From Sedimentibacter sp. zth1 (lineage in GTDB: Bacteria > Bacillota > Clostridia > Tissierellales > Sedimentibacteraceae), in contig NZ_CP071445.1 in the NCBI RefSeq assembly GCF_017352195.1, positions 620,001-684,000 on the forward strand: a DNA stretch of 64,000 nt. The letters are read 5' to 3'. Below the pieces are notes generated by a model, which had not been told where the DNA came from, did not search any database, and was given only the letters and a program-made list of their open reading frames with translations. The translations under genes and the position numbers were made by a program. Of the stretch, positions 53,387 to 61,171 are shown piece by piece; the first letter of the stretch is position 1; every line of letters starts with the position of its first letter.

Positions 53387-55039
53387 ATGAGCAATAATAT
53401 GTTTTGTTATCAATGTCAGGAAACAGCTGGTTGTGTAGGTTGCACTAAAGCAGGAGTTTGTGGTAAAAGCGCAGTTCTTTCTAATATGCAGGATTTATTG
53501 ATTTACGTTACAAAAGGACTATGTGAAGTAACAACAAGACTTCGTAAAGAGGGAACAAAAGTAAGCAAGGAAATAAATCATTTTATAACTTTGAACTTAT
53601 TTACTACAATAACAAATGCAAATTTTGATGATGACGTGTTCTACACAAGAGTTAAAGAAACATTGAATTATAAAAATGAATTAATGAAATCTTTGAAAAA
53701 TACAGAAAATTTACCTCAAGCAGCTCTATGGTCAGCTTTTTCTAATGGAGAAATGAAGAAAAAATCTGAATCTAATGAAGTAGGAGTATTAGCGACGGAA
53801 AATGAAGATATTCGTTCGCTAAGAGAACTTATTGCTTATGGACTAAAAGGATTAGCAGCATACTCAAAACATGCTAATACACTTGGTTATGACAATGAAG
53901 AGATAGATGTATTTATGCAAGAAGCATTTGCAAAATTATTGAATGATAATATATCATTAGATGAATTAGTTGCTTTAACTTTAGAAACAGGTAAATTTGG
54001 TGTTGACGGTATGGCTCTTCTTGATAAAGCAAATACTACTACCTACGGTAATCCAGAGATTACAAACGTTAATATAGGTGTAGGTAAAAAACCTGGAATA
54101 CTTGTATCAGGTCATGATTTAAGCGATATAGAGCAATTGTTAAAGCAGACAGCTGGAACAGGAGTAGACGTTTACACTCACTCAGAAATGTTACCCGCTC
54201 ATTATTATCCACAATTAAAGAAATACTCACACCTTGTAGGTAACTATGGAAATGCTTGGTGGAAACAAAAAGAAGAGTTTGAATCTTTTAACGGACCCAT
54301 TTTAATGACAACAAATTGTATTGTTCCTCCAAAGGATTCATATAAAAAACGTATGTTTACAACAGGGGCGGCAGGCTATATTGGTTGTAAACATATTGAA
54401 GGTGAAGCAGGAACAAAGAAAGATTTTTCTGAAATTATAGAACTTGCAAAGACTTGTAAAGCTCCAACTGAAATTGAGAGTGGTGAAATTGTTGGAGGAT
54501 TTGCACATAATCAAGTTCTGGCACTTGCAGACAAAGTAGTAGAGGCTATTAAATCAGGAGCAATAAAAAAATTTGTTGTTATGGCTGGTTGTGATGGTAG
54601 AGCAAAGTCAAGAAACTACTATACAGATTTTGCACAAGCACTACCAAATGATACTGTAATTCTAACTGCAGGTTGTGCTAAGTATAAATATAATAAATTA
54701 GACTTAGGTGATATCGGTGGTATACCAAGAGTTTTAGATGCAGGTCAGTGTAACGATTCATATTCATTGGCTGTGATTGCTCTTAAATTAAAAGAGGTAT
54801 TTGGATTAGATGATATCAATGAATTACCAATCATATATAATATTGCATGGTATGAACAAAAGGCTGTCATAGTATTATTATCATTATTATATCTTGGTGT
54901 TAAAAATATTCACCTAGGTCCAACTTTACCGGCTTTTCTTTCTCCAAATGTAGTCAGTGTATTAGTAGACAACTTTGGTATAGCAGGAATTGGAACAGTA
55001 GAAGAAGATATGAAATTATTCTTTAGTGAAGAAGTATAA
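53387..55039 (+). CDS. hcp: Hydroxylamine reductase / hybrid-cluster protein
   Basis: This 550-aa hybrid-cluster protein, in current views a nitric oxide reductase/nitrosylase and earlier described as a hydroxylamine reductase, protects anaerobes against nitrosative stress. The N-terminal Cys motif ([19 protein letters not shown], residues 7-25) is of the clostridial type that binds [4Fe-4S]. Cluster ligands follow in [34 protein letters not shown] and [18 protein letters not shown] supports ATG 53387. It is a single transcription unit with its own terminator. Confidence 0.96.
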   Translation: MSNNMFCYQCQETAGCVGCTKAGVCGKSAVLSNMQDLLIYVTKGLCEVTTRLRKEGTKVSKEINHFITLNLFTTITNANFDDDVFYTRVKETLNYKNELMKSLKNTENLPQAALWSAFSNGEMKKKSESNEVGVLATENEDIRSLRELIAYGLKGLAAYSKHANTLGYDNEEIDVFMQEAFAKLLNDNISLDELVALTLETGKFGVDGMALLDKANTTTYGNPEITNVNIGVGKKPGILVSGHDLSDIEQLLKQTAGTGVDVYTHSEMLPAHYYPQLKKYSHLVGNYGNAWWKQKEEFESFNGPILMTTNCIVPPKDSYKKRMFTTGAAGYIGCKHIEGEAGTKKDFSEIIELAKTCKAPTEIESGEIVGGFAHNQVLALADKVVEAIKSGAIKKFVVMAGCDGRAKSRNYYTDFAQALPNDTVILTAGCAKYKYNKLDLGDIGGIPRVLDAGQCNDSYSLAVIALKLKEVFGLDDINELPIIYNIAWYEQKAVIVLLSLLYLGVKNIHLGPTLPAFLSPNVVSVLVDNFGIAGIGTVEEDMKLFFSEEV

Positions 55040-55070
55040 TAAATATTAATTTATAAACAGAGTAAAATTT

Positions 55071-55102
55071 AAGCCTTTGTATATTATACAAAGGCTTTTT
55101 AT
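55071..55102 (+). terminator. Terminator after hcp
   Basis: AAGCCTTTGT and ACAAAGGCTT form the stem (loop ATATTAT), followed by T's. Confidence 0.85.
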
Positions 55103-55183
55103 AATAAATATTAAGTGACACACCAGTTAGAATATGATAAAATTCAATTATATATCAAATGAATGTGAATGGGAGTTGATTTT

Positions 55184-56050
55184 ATGAATATTAAAAAGCC
55201 TTTTATTTGTTTTACTTTTTGCATTTTATTAATCTTTTTTTTACCAACTTTAGTTTATGCAGATTTTGGACCAAAGGATAGTTTAACAGTTTATGTTAAA
55301 AATCCTCCAGAAGAAAAGTACTATCTAGATTTGCTTTCAGAGTATAGTGAACCATATAACAATTTTCATGATGAAGAAAAATCAACATTAAATCAGGATA
55401 TGATAAAGCTTTTATATTCATATAAGGATGAAGGTTGGATGCCATCATTGACTGAAGGAACAGGTGTTCCAATGTGGGGTACTTTAACTGGTGTTTATAA
55501 AAATGGTAAAATGGTACATGAGTTCGGCTATGTTGGAGTACCTGATACATATAGAATTATTATTGTAACAGAAAGTGGGAAGGTCACAGTCTCTGATATT
55601 CACACTAGGAAGGCACTTCAAAGCAGTATAACGTATAATTATGATACAAACACAGCGAAGATTCCATCCGTTTTATTTACTTATGTTATTCAATTTTTTA
55701 CAACATGTATTCCAACGTTAATTATTGAACTTATTATATTATTACTTTTTAAGTTTAAATTAAAAGAAAATTATAGAGTGTTTTTTATAACTAATATAGT
55801 AACTCAAATGTTTCTAACATTAACGTTAGGTACAGCTTTAATCAAGCATGGATCTGTATCGGGATATTTAACACAATTTCCAGTAGAAATAATTATATTG
55901 ATATTAGAAACAATTGTTTTTTCAAAATTACTTAAAGGTAATAGTATAAAAAGAAAAATTGCTTATGGAATAGTTGCTAATCTAGTAAGTTGGGGTGTGG
56001 GATTTTTCTTATTATCAAAGCAGTTTGAACTTTTAGTTTTATTATTATAA
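55184..56050 (+). CDS. Exported/membrane protein with YADFGPK start, unknown
   Basis: This 288-aa protein has a signal-type N-terminus (residues 6-25, ending VYA before DFGPKDSL). An extracytoplasmic domain of about 135 residues follows, then four membrane segments (about 160-285). I start at ATG 55184, 8 bases after GGGAG. I recall similar uncharacterised Clostridia proteins with the ADFGPK start, but no function is established. It is a single gene. Confidence 0.68.
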   Translation: MNIKKPFICFTFCILLIFFLPTLVYADFGPKDSLTVYVKNPPEEKYYLDLLSEYSEPYNNFHDEEKSTLNQDMIKLLYSYKDEGWMPSLTEGTGVPMWGTLTGVYKNGKMVHEFGYVGVPDTYRIIIVTESGKVTVSDIHTRKALQSSITYNYDTNTAKIPSVLFTYVIQFFTTCIPTLIIELIILLLFKFKLKENYRVFFITNIVTQMFLTLTLGTALIKHGSVSGYLTQFPVEIIILILETIVFSKLLKGNSIKRKIAYGIVANLVSWGVGFFLLSKQFELLVLLL

Positions 56051-56140
56051 TATATTTACAATCAAAGAAAGTTGTTTAGATAAAATTTATATGCTATAAG
56101 ATTTTAATTATTTAATAGATTTGTGGAGGATTATGTATTT

Positions 56141-56587
56141 ATGAATAATCTAATTTATCCTGTGAGTACAGAAGAATTCAAGAAAAAAGTTAGCATACGT
56201 TTTGATAATATACATGATGGTTTTAATAAATTCAAACATTTTATGATAGAGGATAAAACTGAAGAAGAAATTATAAACTATATAGAAGATATATATAATA
56301 AAAATAGTTTTGACAATTTCTATATTGACTTATATTTGAATAAAATAGATAAAAAAAATGAAGATAAATTTTTATTATTGCTATCAAATGAAGATAAGAA
56401 AATATATGGTAAGATAAAAACACAGTATAGTTTAGATACTGTATACTATAAAATAGATAAAAGTATTATTCCATTTATTACAAGATTAAGTACCAGAGAA
56501 GTATTATTTTGTACAATTTATGCTACTAAAGAATCTTGTACTATATGGGGCAACTATGATATGAAATTTCCAGTGTTTTTTAAATAA
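56141..56587 (+). CDS. Hypothetical protein, 148 aa
   Basis: This is a small cytoplasmic protein, lysine-, aspartate- and isoleucine-rich, with no signal or membrane segment. Visible text includes IYPVSTEEFKKKVSIRFDNI and STREVLFCTIYATKESCTIWGNYD near the end. GGAGG at 56125-56129 is 11 bases before ATG 56141; an upstream in-frame GTG (56123) overlaps the site. No family recognised. The following 182-base gap shows nothing but AT-rich DNA. Confidence 0.65.
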   Translation: MNNLIYPVSTEEFKKKVSIRFDNIHDGFNKFKHFMIEDKTEEEIINYIEDIYNKNSFDNFYIDLYLNKIDKKNEDKFLLLLSNEDKKIYGKIKTQYSLDTVYYKIDKSIIPFITRLSTREVLFCTIYATKESCTIWGNYDMKFPVFFK

Positions 56588-56769
56588 ATGACATAAGATG
56601 GAGGATATTGTAGATTGTAAGGCATAAATATATTTACATAAGCATAATTATGTAAACTTATAGTAAGTTTTATATGTTTAAATGCAGATTTTTATAAATT
56701 CATATTTGAATTGCAAAATTTGTTCTTTAATGATAAAGTAATATAAAATATAAATAGGTAGGAGTAAAT

Positions 56770-57303
56770 ATGTTACTTGAAAAAGGAAGACCAAATAATT
56801 TGAAAAATAGACTAGAAAAAGAAATTAAAGTTTATGAACTATTAGATAGTCTTGGCATAGAGTATTATAGAGTAGACCATGAACCCCTTATGAATATGGA
56901 AGCATGTAAAGATGTAGACAATTTACTGGAAGCAACCGTATGTAAAAACTTATTTTTGCGTAATTCACAGAAAACTAAATTTTATTTACTGATGCTTCCA
57001 GGTGATAAGAAATTTGTTACAAAGGACTTATCTAAACAAATTGAGAGTTCAAGGCTATCATTTGCTGAGCCTGAATATATGGAGAAATTTTTAAACATAA
57101 CACCTGGTTCAGTTAGTGTTATGGGACTTATGAATGATAAAAAAAATAGGGTTCAATTGTTAATTGATATAGATATACTAAAAGGTGAATATATTGGATG
57201 TCATCCATGTATCAATACTTCAAGTATTAAGTTGAAAACTAAACAACTTATTGGAATATTTTTAAAAGAACTTAAGCATGAACCTATAATAGTTAATCTA
57301 TAA
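56770..57303 (+). CDS. YbaK/ProX-type aminoacyl-tRNA deacylase
   Basis: This 177-aa protein belongs to the prolyl-tRNA synthetase-associated (INS/YbaK) superfamily, which hydrolyses mischarged tRNA-Pro. EACKDVDNLLEATVCKNLFLRN contains the conserved Lys, LLMLPGDKKFVTKDLSKQI the central strands, and GCHPCINTSSIKL the GxxxP-like substrate loop. It could be ProXp (ala-tRNA-Pro) or PrdX-like; the sequence alone does not settle this. TAGGAG precedes the ATG. Confidence 0.82.
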   Translation: MLLEKGRPNNLKNRLEKEIKVYELLDSLGIEYYRVDHEPLMNMEACKDVDNLLEATVCKNLFLRNSQKTKFYLLMLPGDKKFVTKDLSKQIESSRLSFAEPEYMEKFLNITPGSVSVMGLMNDKKNRVQLLIDIDILKGEYIGCHPCINTSSIKLKTKQLIGIFLKELKHEPIIVNL

Positions 57304-57430
57304 AAAAATTACTTTTTAGATAAAGTTAAGATATATAAGTTAAAATGTTAATAGTGCATTTAAAATAAGATTTATAATTTTATTAAGCTGAAAACTCAAA
57401 TTTTATCTTTAAAAGTTAGGGGGAGTAAAA

Positions 57431-58087
57431 GTGGAGCAAATATTAGATAGTTATTTTCCATTTTGGAATAAATTATCAGATAGAGAAAAAAGAAGTATTG
57501 GTAAAGCAACAATAAATAAAAAATTTAAAAAAGGTAACGTTCTTTACAGCGAAGGTAGAAGCTGTACTGGTATAGAAATTGTAAAATCAGGTAGAGTACG
57601 TGTATTTATCATGTCTCCTAATGGTGGAGAAATAACGCTTTATAGACTTTTAGACGGTGATATTTGTGTTTTAAGTGCTGCGTGTATGATTAATAGCTTA
57701 GATGTTGAAATTAATATGGAATTTGAAGAAGATAGTGAAATATATTTAATTCCTAAAAATACTTATAAAGAATTAAGTGATAATAATAATATAGTTAAAG
57801 AATATACTTTAGAGCTAATATCAAATAGATTTTCTGATGTGATGTGGATTTTAAAACAAATTGTTTTTACGGGAATGGCCAATAGATTAGCAACTGCTTT
57901 AATTGATCATAGTGCATTAGAACAAAGTAATATATTACATATAACACATGAAAAATTAGCTAAAGATTTAGGTACTGCAAGAGAAGTAATTTCAAGGCTT
58001 TTAAAACAATTTGAAGTAGATAATATTGTTTCTTTATCAAGAGGGGTAATAACAATAACTGATACGAAAAAATTAAAAAGTATATAA
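57431..58087 (+). CDS. Crp/Fnr family transcriptional regulator
   Basis: This 218-aa regulator has a cyclic-nucleotide-binding-like domain (about 25-125; GNVLYSEGRSCTGIEIVKSGRVRVF, DGDICVLSAACMI) and a C-terminal helix-turn-helix (THEKLAKDLGTAREVISRLLKQFE). It lacks the N-terminal Cys cluster of FNR; Cys in the DGDICVLSAAC loop is shared by regulators found beside Fe-S membrane proteins. The start is GTG 57431 after GGGGGAG. It is convergent with the ferredoxin/NapH-like pair and about 2.4 kb from hcp, a plausible target. Confidence 0.88.
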   Translation: MEQILDSYFPFWNKLSDREKRSIGKATINKKFKKGNVLYSEGRSCTGIEIVKSGRVRVFIMSPNGGEITLYRLLDGDICVLSAACMINSLDVEINMEFEEDSEIYLIPKNTYKELSDNNNIVKEYTLELISNRFSDVMWILKQIVFTGMANRLATALIDHSALEQSNILHITHEKLAKDLGTAREVISRLLKQFEVDNIVSLSRGVITITDTKKLKSI

Positions 58088-58125
58088 AAAAGTTGCTAGG
58101 CAACTACGCGTTTTTTATAATAATC

Positions 58126-58166
58126 AAGAGTGTTGACATATTAAAATATCAACACTCTTATTTTTT
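58126..58166. terminator. Bidirectional terminator
   Basis: An 11-bp stem (AAGAGTGTTGA / TCAACACTCTT) has a 12-base loop and a T8 run on the plus strand. A smaller hairpin (GTTGC-TAG-GCAAC) with T6 lies just upstream at 58092-58116. Confidence 0.82.
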
Positions 58167-58739
58167 TTATTTGGCTTTTGCTTTACAAATCATTTGTGTC
58201 ATAGTTCCCATTGGACAGTAAACACACCATGTTCTAGGTCTAAACAGCACCATTGTGATTAAACCGAGAATAGTAGATGTAAGCATAAGACTATAAAATC
58301 CAAAAGAAAATTGTGCTATCCATGGTGAAACTGATACAGTATATGCAAAGTTCCAAGGCATTTTAAATGTCCACAACAACACAACTACTTGTTTTAAACT
58401 CTGAGTGCCAAAAAAGACTAAATATGTGTTGTAAATCATATTTGCAAACATAGTCATAAAAAATGTTAAAAACAAATATCTAAAAAATTTTGATTTTATC
58501 AAACTAGGGCAATTTTTATTTCTTGATAATTTGAATTTACTTCCTATAATTTCTAATAATTGACCCCTTCCGCAATAATTATTGCAATATGCCTTGCTAC
58601 CAGTTGTAATTGATATTATAAGCGGTATAAAGAAGCATAGCAAGCCAATCCAGGCAAACAAAATATTAAAAAAGCCTAATATTAAATAAGTCAGTGAAAA
58701 TATCCATAGGTAGTCATACCATTTTTTTTGCTTTTTCAT
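58167..58739 (-). CDS. NapH/CcoG-like membrane 4Fe-4S protein
   Basis: This 190-aa membrane protein has about five hydrophobic segments. The Cys motifs are YCNNYCGRGQLLE (about residue 55) and, near the C-terminus, WCVYCPMGTMTQMIC. It resembles the membrane part of NapH/NosR/YccM proteins, which pass electrons from quinol or ferredoxin to periplasmic or cytoplasmic acceptors. I start at the ATG at 58739, which overlaps the ferredoxin stop (TAATG) and has GGAGG in that gene. Together with ferredoxin it may feed electrons to a stress reductase such as Hcp (inference). Confidence 0.8.
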   Translation of the reverse strand: MKKQKKWYDYLWIFSLTYLILGFFNILFAWIGLLCFFIPLIISITTGSKAYCNNYCGRGQLLEIIGSKFKLSRNKNCPSLIKSKFFRYLFLTFFMTMFANMIYNTYLVFFGTQSLKQVVVLLWTFKMPWNFAYTVSVSPWIAQFSFGFYSLMLTSTILGLITMVLFRPRTWCVYCPMGTMTQMICKAKAK

Positions 58740-58924
58740 TATACTTCCTCCAATTCTATAATTGATGCAGGACAAATTTTTTTGCATAAACCACATCCTA
58801 TACATGCTTTTTTATCAACAACAGCATGTATTCCTTTAAAAATAATTATTGCATTTCTAGGGCAAACTTTAATGCAGCAGCCACAGGCTACACATACGTC
58901 TTTATTAATACAAGCTTTTCTCAT
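58739..58924 (-). CDS. 2[4Fe-4S] ferredoxin
   Basis: This 61-aa bacterial ferredoxin has two complete CxxCxxCxxxCP motifs: CVACGCCIKVCP and CIGCGLCKKICP. It is cytoplasmic. TTGGAGG precedes the ATG. It is coupled by one-base overlap to the membrane Fe-S protein, so it is the probable electron donor of a two-component electron-transfer unit, located opposite the Crp/Fnr regulator gene. Confidence 0.93.
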   Translation of the reverse strand: MRKACINKDVCVACGCCIKVCPRNAIIIFKGIHAVVDKKACIGCGLCKKICPASIIELEEV

Positions 58925-59036
58925 AAAACCTCCAAAAAAAGTGATATTTTATTATATTAATAATTAAAGCATTCTGTAAGTGACTTTATTACATTAAATT
59001 ATATATATTGATTATAAAACATATTGACAACTAAAA

Positions 59037-59066
59037 ATAACTGAATCATATTGTAAGATTCAGTTA
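59037..59066 (-). terminator. Terminator of thioesterase gene
   Basis: TAACTGAATC and GATTCAGTTA form a 10-bp perfect stem. On the minus strand it is followed by TTTTTAG. Confidence 0.75.
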
Positions 59067-59089
59067 TGTATCACTTAATTATAAGTTAG

Positions 59090-59785
59090 TTATATATTTA
59101 CCAATAAATTCTTTATTATATCGTGTAAATTATCTAAATTCGAATCTAGATAAAAGTGATTACCTTCAAATCCCTTTATTGTGAAATTCTTGTTGGTATA
59201 ATTTTCCCAACGTTCTAGATTTGCAACTTCAATAGTATCTTGCTTTCCATAAAATACAGCTATATCACAGTTGATTTTTTCTTTTCTTTTTTTATATTGA
59301 TATGCTTCAAACATTTTAAAATCACTTCTCATTATTGGTAAGAATACATCAAGTATTTTCTTGTTTTCTAGTACGATTTTTGGAGTTCCTCCCATTTCAT
59401 ATACATGTTGTACAAATTCGTAGTCATCAAATTGTGCTATCTTATTTCTTCGGGGAATAAATTCTGGTTCTTCTACACTTGATAAAAACAAATATTTTGG
59501 TGTAGGAAAATTGTTTTCTACTATTTTATAGTACAATTCATATGTTAATAGACTACCCATACTATGACCAAATATTGCATAATTTCCATCTAATATTGTG
59601 TCTTTAATATTTTCAAATATATCTCCTACAGCCTCTTCTATTGAGTTGTAAAGTGGATCTATAATTCTATAACCTCTTCCGCTAAGTTTAACTGGTACAA
59701 CCTCTATAATATCCTTAAGTTTTCTTTTTAGTTTAAAATACATTGATTCTGAGCCACCAGCACATGGCAAACATAATAGTTTCAT
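59090..59785 (-). CDS. Type II thioesterase (GrsT/RifR family), stand-alone
   Basis: This 231-aa alpha/beta hydrolase opens with LLCLPCAGGSESMYFKLKRKL and has the nucleophile elbow GHSMGS, a late Asp (FYGKQD) and catalytic His in FEGNHFYLDS. Such enzymes remove misloaded acyl groups from NRPS/PKS carrier proteins. No synthetase, carrier protein or phosphopantetheinyl transferase is in the window, so its partner must lie elsewhere. I start at the ATG at 59785, after AAAGGAA; an upstream in-frame start at 59818 has no site. Confidence 0.87.
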   Translation of the reverse strand: MKLLCLPCAGGSESMYFKLKRKLKDIIEVVPVKLSGRGYRIIDPLYNSIEEAVGDIFENIKDTILDGNYAIFGHSMGSLLTYELYYKIVENNFPTPKYLFLSSVEEPEFIPRRNKIAQFDDYEFVQHVYEMGGTPKIVLENKKILDVFLPIMRSDFKMFEAYQYKKRKEKINCDIAVFYGKQDTIEVANLERWENYTNKNFTIKGFEGNHFYLDSNLDNLHDIIKNLLVNI

Positions 59786-59947
59786 ATTATTTCCTTTTGT
59801 TAAGTTTTCTTCAAACACTTTAATTATACCACAAGGTTATAAATTGTAAATATAAAAATTAATATCAGAATTATAAATAAGTTAGTTGAAATTTTACAAA
59901 ATAAATGATTAAATATATATATACATTAGTATAGGAGGGAATATAAT

Positions 59948-61171
59948 TTGAAAATTTTACATACAGGGGACTGGCATCTAGGCAAAAGCTTAGAGGGTCA
60001 CAGTAGAATGGATGAACAAGAGCTATTTCTCAATGATTTTGTACAAATAGTCGAAAGAAATAATGTAGACTTCGTAATTATTGCGGGTGATATATATGAT
60101 AGTAGTAATCCACCAGCTCGTGCTGAGAAAATGTTTTACAATACTTTAAAAAAACTTTCAAAAAATGGGGAGAGGTTGACACTTGTTATAGCTGGAAATC
60201 ATGATAGCCCGGAAAGACTAGTTGCAGCCGGACCTCTTGCAATGGAGCATGGAATTATAATGGTTGGAACACCAAAAACAGTTGTTGGAATTGGTGAATA
60301 TGGAAAACATAAAGTTTTGAATTCTGGTGAGGGTTTTATAGAAATTGAAATTAATGGTGAGAGAGCTGTTATATTGACAGTACCTTATCCAAGTGAAAAA
60401 AGATTAAATGAAGCTTTGTACGGTGATATGGATTCTGACGAAGAAAGACTTGAAGCATATGGGGATAGAATAAAAGAGTTATTTAATAAATTAAGTAAAA
60501 ATTATAGAGAAGATACAATAAATTTAGTTGTTTCACATTTATTTAGTATGGGTAGTGAAGAAAGTGGTTCTGAGAGAAGTATTCAGTTAGGTGGAAGCTA
60601 TATCGTTGATGGAAGTTGTTTCCCTAATAATGCTCAGTATATTGCACTTGGACATGTTCATAAGCCACAAATAGTACCCCATACAGATAAAAGAGCAAGA
60701 TATTCAGGTTCGCCACTACATTATAATAAAAAAGAAATATCTTTTACAAAAAAATGCTTTGTCATAGATATAGAGGCAGGAAAACAAGCAGATGTTAAAG
60801 ATATAAATTTTAAAGTTTATAAACCTATTGAAATTTGGAAATGTAATAATTTAGATGAAGCTCTTGAAAAATGCGAAGAAAATAAAAATAGAGATTGCTA
60901 TGTATATTTAGAAATAAAAACTGATAGCTACATAAAAGAAGATGAAATAAAGGCTCTAAAGGATTTAAAAGATGATATACTTGAAATTACTCCTATAATA
61001 AGTGGTATAAATGATGATAATGATGATTCTGTAAGATTATCAGAGCAAACATTTGATGAAATATTTAGAAGTTTTTACAAAAAAGAAAGAGGAGTAGATG
61101 CAGATGATGAAATAGTTGAGCTTTTGCAATCTATACTTATGGGAGATGAAAATATAAATGAAACCAATTAA
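59948..61171 (+). CDS. sbcD: Exonuclease subunit SbcD
   Basis: This 407-aa Mre11-family nuclease processes hairpins and DNA ends with SbcC. The phosphoesterase motifs are HTGDWHLGK (H5, D8, H10), IAGDIYDSSNP, AGNHDSPERL, VSHLF and ALGHVHKPQ; the capping domain follows. The start is TTG 59948, 7 bases after AGGAGGG. It overlaps sbcC by 14 bases, the usual operon arrangement. Confidence 0.96.
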   Translation: MKILHTGDWHLGKSLEGHSRMDEQELFLNDFVQIVERNNVDFVIIAGDIYDSSNPPARAEKMFYNTLKKLSKNGERLTLVIAGNHDSPERLVAAGPLAMEHGIIMVGTPKTVVGIGEYGKHKVLNSGEGFIEIEINGERAVILTVPYPSEKRLNEALYGDMDSDEERLEAYGDRIKELFNKLSKNYREDTINLVVSHLFSMGSEESGSERSIQLGGSYIVDGSCFPNNAQYIALGHVHKPQIVPHTDKRARYSGSPLHYNKKEISFTKKCFVIDIEAGKQADVKDINFKVYKPIEIWKCNNLDEALEKCEENKNRDCYVYLEIKTDSYIKEDEIKALKDLKDDILEITPIISGINDDNDDSVRLSEQTFDEIFRSFYKKERGVDADDEIVELLQSILMGDENINETN

